64,000 nucleotides of DNA from Triplophysa rosa (Eukaryota; Chordata; Actinopteri; Cypriniformes; Nemacheilidae), in NCBI RefSeq assembly GCF_024868665.1, contig NC_079907.1, positions 15,702,413-15,766,412 of the forward strand, read 5' to 3'. The position numbers and the translations under genes are program-made. A model generated the notes under the pieces. It ran no database searches and was not told the origin of the DNA. It was given only the letters and a program-made list of their open reading frames with translations. Every line of letters starts with the position of its first letter. Positions within the stretch are counted from its first letter, which is position 1. This document shows positions 59,841 through 64,000 of this stretch, piece by piece.

Positions 59841-60162
59841 GAGATGCATGATACTAAATTTCTCCACCAATACCGATAGCTGAGTATTCGCTTAATAGGA
59901 CTAGTTGTTATAATCCCACTATTTCAGCACAGTTGAATTGCCCAATAGGACATTTCCCACGCCTTATGCAGGGGAAAGCAGTCAAGAATATGAATAGAGA
60001 AAAGGAGGTCTGAGGTTTCACTGGTTCGTCGGGAGGCATCCTCTGTGTTTGGGGGATAAATGATTCTAGAAATACATAGCATACTTACCTTTCCTTGCCT
60101 TTGTCAGAGAGACATCTCTTGAGTTTTGTGTCCCAATTTCATCACATTATCCTCAGTGTAAG

Positions 60163-60905
60163 ATGCCTTTTGGTGAGGTGCTGCTGATAATGCCCTTTGT
60201 ATGGTTCCCATCAATGCGACACATCGTCAGTTGTGCACCTCAGCCTCATTGGGTGTTTCGGCCCTTTCTCTCAAGACACCCTCAGCCAAGGGAGGCCCAC
60301 CGCAGGTTGATCAGTCCTCACTGGCTACCATCCCGGAGGATCACATCCTGGCCACTGTCACCCTGGGGAACTCTGCACCTTCCTCAGCTAGCTCCGCAGC
60401 CCTGGGTCCTCCAGCGACCCTCCGCGGCAAGCGGGGAAGGAAGGCGTCCGGGGAAATGTCTACAAACTCCTCCGGTGCGGAGCTAGCCACGCCCTCCAAA
60501 GCCGGCGCCCAGCCTTGTCCCGCCGACATTCCAGTCGGCTGTTCCCCCTATGACTTCCCCCCCTAAGTCCCCCAGGACTCCGCGCCCTCGAGCGCAGCCG
60601 GGACTAGGACTATTCCCCAAAAGACTGTTCCTCCCATGAACCCTTGTCTGTATTCACCCCCCCTCCCATGTTTGTTATTCTTGTTGTCCCACCCCAACCC
60701 AGTGGTAATTATTGCCTGTTTCCCCCTTGTTTTGTTTGCCATGTTTGTTTGGGTCTTGTCCTTGTCTGTCATGTCCTGTTAGTCAACCCATTGGTGAACA
60801 CCTGGAGGTGTTCATTAGGGGGGGGGGGGTGCTCTGTCACGGTCCTACCTTCTTGCTTATGAATTTCTAGTCGTGTGGCAGGATCGGGACAGAGCCCTTA
60901 GGTTA
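60163..60905 (+). mobile_element. 3' remnant of a related LTR element
   Basis: The region encodes proline/alanine-rich peptides (IPEDHILATVTLGN) similar to the internal part of the preceding element (VPEDCILGGITLHD). It shares TTGTCCCACCCCAACCC-type text, then has a G-tract and an LTR start TGTCACGGTCC at about 60837 that soon breaks off. It is probably a second family member, truncated on both sides. Confidence 0.5.
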
Positions 60906-61020
60906 TATGTGAGAATGCCATGAGGCACCACAATCGCCGGCCCTGAGAATCGAACCGGCAACCTTCTGGTCACGAGTCGGACTCTCTAACCATTAGGCCA
61001 CGACTACCACGAATGCGCAC

Positions 61021-61310
61021 TCAGTGCCCCGGTCCCGTAATGCATAACATTACAAAATATTACCATAAATTTCAATGCAACCATACGCGCCAACCCGTTG
61101 GCTAAGGCTGTTATAGCCCCACTGGCTACGTTAATGCAAGCTCAGTGCCCCCAGTCCCATAATGCATAACATTACAAAATATTACCAAACATTTCAACGC
61201 AACCATATGCGCCAACTGGTTGGCTAAGGCTGTTATAGCCCCACTGGCTCCGTTAATGCAAGCTCAGTGCCCCCGGTCCCATATGGCATAACAATACAAC
61301 ACACAATACC
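61021..61310. repeat. ~121-bp tandem repeat in the LINE 3' region
   Basis: About 2.4 copies of a 121-122 bp unit containing GGCTAAGGCTGTTATAGCCC (starts at 61021, 61142 and 61264). It lies immediately downstream, in LINE sense, of the endonuclease fragment and is probably part of its 3' untranslated region. Confidence 0.75.
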
Positions 61311-61324
61311 ATTTTATTACGTGG

Positions 61325-62520
61325 TCACTTGGCAGCCCATATTGCGTCCTTCCGTTTCAACCACAGCCAGTGGCTGCTTCTCTCAGAGACAGTGGGAAGT
61401 TCTTTGACTACCATTCGTTGGGCCTGTCCTCTGATTCCCACTTTCTTAAGCAGCCTTGTAGTGGAATTGGAAACAAAGCCCCTGCAGCCCACTTCCACCG
61501 GGAACACTTTCGCTGTCCATTCCTGATCTTCAGTCTCCACTGCCAAGTTGGCATACCGGAGATTCTTTCTTTCAAATGCTTCGTTAATGGCCTCTTCCCA
61601 AGGTACAGTCAACTCAATTATGAAGACTGTCCTACTGGAACTGGACCACAGAACCATGTCCGGCCACAGATTGGTCTCTGTGATTTCCAAGGAGGGTAAG
61701 TCTGTGGTTTAAATCAACTCGCATTTCCCAACCCCTGGCTATACTCAGCATACCTGAATCTGGGGTTAAGGGCTTGGACCGCGGTTTCTGCCCCTCCCGA
61801 ATAAAGGGTTGCCCTTTCAGCGAGTTAGCCTTGCCTTTTTGGGGGATGGCACTTTAGTACTTGATTGTGGTGCCATGTGTATCTTCCCTGTGTCAAGCTC
61901 TTCTTACAACCCACAAAAATATGTTTGAGGTTTGCTGGAGCTGCACATAGGTGGCAGGCTGGATCCTGTCCACACCAAACATGCAGATTTGTTGGTGAGG
62001 TTAGCACATCATATGTAGCTCTTATGATAAAACTTAGCCTGTTTGTTTCCATACTCCACAGCTCAATCCAAGTGATTTTGCGCCGTTCAATGCCTTCCCA
62101 CCTCATCCAACGGCCTTGCTGGGCTTGAGAGACCGCTCTGGCGCATCTACTTGCTTCCTCTTGACGCCGAATCTCCTCCACTACCAGGTGACGCTGTTCT
62201 TTTGGTGTCGCTTTTTGCCACGTGGGTGTGGTTGATGCCAAACCAAGTCCCCCTCTGCCATGTTGCACTTGTCCCATGATGTCCTTGTGTCTGAGGGCTG
62301 CCTTTGCATCTCCTACCACTGTTGTTGGCTTCCATTCCCTTCCTGCCACTACTGTTGGAGCAGCATCTCTTACACAGGGAGCACAGGATTCTTTGAGCGT
62401 CATCTCTAACCTTGTTTTGGTGCATTTATATTCCTTCACAAGGCTTGAAATGGGAAGACAGAGAGCTCCATTCCCGTACAGCCCTATGTTGCTAAGGCAT
62501 CTTGGTAGCCGATCTGCCAA
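61325..62520 (-). pseudogene. C-terminal part of a LINE with restriction-like endonuclease
   Basis: The upstream frame (61825-62520) holds a CCHC knuckle, CHLCAAPANLKHIFVGC (C-x2-C-x7-H-x4-C). The downstream frame (61325-61690) holds a PD-(D/E)xK-like core, WPDMVLWS then FIIELTVPWEEAINEAFERK. This order, knuckle then restriction-like nuclease after RT, is typical of R2/NeSL-type and related non-LTR elements. About 130 bp between the frames is disrupted, and the reverse transcriptase is absent. The copy is therefore a 5'-truncated, broken relic. Confidence 0.65.
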
Positions 62521-62689
62521 TTTTGATTATTAAATTGATATTTCTTAACTTTTTGAATGTTATTCATTCACATAATGACTATCAATATTAAATATCAAAC
62601 TGGTGATATTTCTTAAAGTTTTTTTTAAATACAGAGCAATCATTGCATTATCCTGTCCTCTTTTGATTGAAAGGATATATTGTATGGTG

Positions 62690-62945
62690 GCTGCTAGGTG
62701 TCACCACGCTGCAACGGAAGAAAACACATGCAAATAGCAAAAACACAATCACATTCAGAAAGCATCTTCATTAGTTTGGAGAGACATGCCCTGCAAATTC
62801 TCGCAACACAAACAAATACAGAAACGCACTGCAAATTCTCACAACACAAACAAATGCAGAACGCGCTGCAAATTCTAGCAACACAAATACAGAAATGCGC
62901 TGCAAGTACCACAAACGACAACGGAAGTGTTTCCAGGGGACTCCA
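62690..62945. repeat. Short tandem repeat inside a MITE-like segment
   Basis: A 37-41 bp unit around CTGCAAATTCTCGCAACACA recurs about 3.5 times (62790-62912), bordered by CAACGGAAG-type motifs on both sides. No coding. Confidence 0.6.
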
Positions 62946-64000
62946 AAACTGATGCACCATGGTTGGGATGCGTGTCATTTCAGTGATATTCCAATCCGAA
63001 GTGAGAAAACATGTTCAGTTCAAAGGGCACTATGAACGGCGTAACTGTTAGGGAATAAGGGAACATTTACATCACTTCGCTAGAAGTGGAGAGGGAAAAC
63101 CCCCCAACTGTGCCGCATCACAAGTCAGAAAAACAACGGACGAGTTTACATATAGTGAAAGATTATTTTAATAATTTAAATGATCTTTAATTCTATGATT
63201 TGTTTCACATAAATCTGTTATTTTACTTTTTGTAGCATTGTTATTGTATTACATTCGAGATAATTAATGAATGCCTTCACTGTTTATATTTTTATATATA
63301 TTTTATTATGGAATTAAAAGACGTTACATATGCGTGTGAGTATTCATTTATTTAGCTATTATCGTACAAACTAATGTTAAAGTTGTAAGACCGCAGCATA
63401 TATGTTGTTTGTCATAATAAAATGACAAAGAGAACAACGTATATGCGGCGGTGATCACTGATCAGTAGAATTAGTAAATATCTTCCTCAGATGACGGTCA
63501 CTAATAAACTGGAAAACAGGCAAATGGCTCCATCTTTGTTGCAGGGCATTTGTTAGGATCTTAAGTCATACAGTCGGCATGGAGGTATCAAGTTTTTTAA
63601 ATTTTTTATTTTATCCAGATTACAAATGATAAAAATAGATATTCTTGTCCGGTTATTGTCACCGGGCAAACGAAGAACAGCGAGTCTTCTCCGCTGTCGG
63701 CTTTACTGTAACAGGCTGAGGAACAGACTTTCCAGAGTAAAATAGGCCTTTACGCTTGTTTTCTTATCAACAACATGTAAACAAAATACAAAAGATAACC
63801 TTATACCACAGACTGTCAATAAACATTCTGTTTTATGCATTTGCTCCGCGTGGGTTTAAAAGCAGTTTTTATGCATTTTTCTATTCTAGCCGGCCGATTT
63901 GAACAATTTAACAAAAGAAACTATGAAATGTAGTGTTATCTGCCCGACATGCTTTCACAAGTGTCACTAATGTGGAAGGACGAAAAAGTTTCATATTGTT
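62946..64000. other. Intergenic DNA
   Basis: AT-rich, with no gene, RNA or repeat recognised. Confidence 0.5.

Noticed and set aside
59935..60095. U1-like snRNA motifs (ATACTTACC and a GGGGAAAG segment)
   Set aside because: The two motifs are in incompatible order and orientation and the body does not match; treated as chance.

Overview
The window is vertebrate nuclear DNA, most likely from a cyprinid-type teleost. It has large GT-AG introns, a ciliary dynein gene, pim-family kinase paralogues and dense fish-type transposons: hAT, Kolobok-like and Tc1/mariner elements, L2 LINEs, DIRS, Gypsy-type LTRs and tRNA-derived SINEs. There is no prokaryotic gene organisation. Three assembly gaps or ambiguities matter: 100 N at 33772-33871, 25 N at 45240-45264, and a single N at 54287 on an inverted-repeat junction.

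The backbone is one gene on the minus strand. It is an axonemal outer-arm beta-type dynein heavy chain of the DNAH9/11/17 group, most like DNAH9. Exon 1, with the start codon, is at 43425-43781, and ten more exons run leftward to 591. They encode about the first 636 residues; the gene continues beyond base 1. An RFX X-box-like site lies about 90 bp upstream of the ATG.

Almost everything between the dynein exons is inserted DNA. Intron 1 holds an L2 LINE inside a hAT element that has an 8-bp target duplication. Intron 8 holds a DIRS retrotransposon inside another hAT element with an 8-bp duplication. Intron 6 is the striking one. About 26.3 kb of its 27.1 kb lies between two opposite ends of one hAT family (8852 and 35184), flanked by a perfect 8-bp target duplication (CTAGGAAC). 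Inside are two divergently oriented, intron-containing pim-like kinase genes: A on the minus strand (15265-19944) and B on the plus strand (21192-28060). They share exon structure and an intronic MITE. Both have an unusual catalytic loop (HGD-L-S instead of HRD-x-K) and a shortened activation-segment exon without an APE motif. Copy A also has its N-terminal linker exon in triplicate.

Right of the dynein promoter (43.8-64 kb) I see no host protein-coding gene. That part holds a full-length L2 element in a peculiar inverted-duplication arrangement (48.7-54.9 kb), a tRNA-derived SINE, an LTR element with a 6-bp duplication (57.2-59.8 kb), a related LTR remnant, and the 3' end of a LINE with a restriction-like endonuclease (61.3-62.5 kb).

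Exon models were built by hand from splice sites and phase continuity. Family names come from motif recognition; no database search was run.
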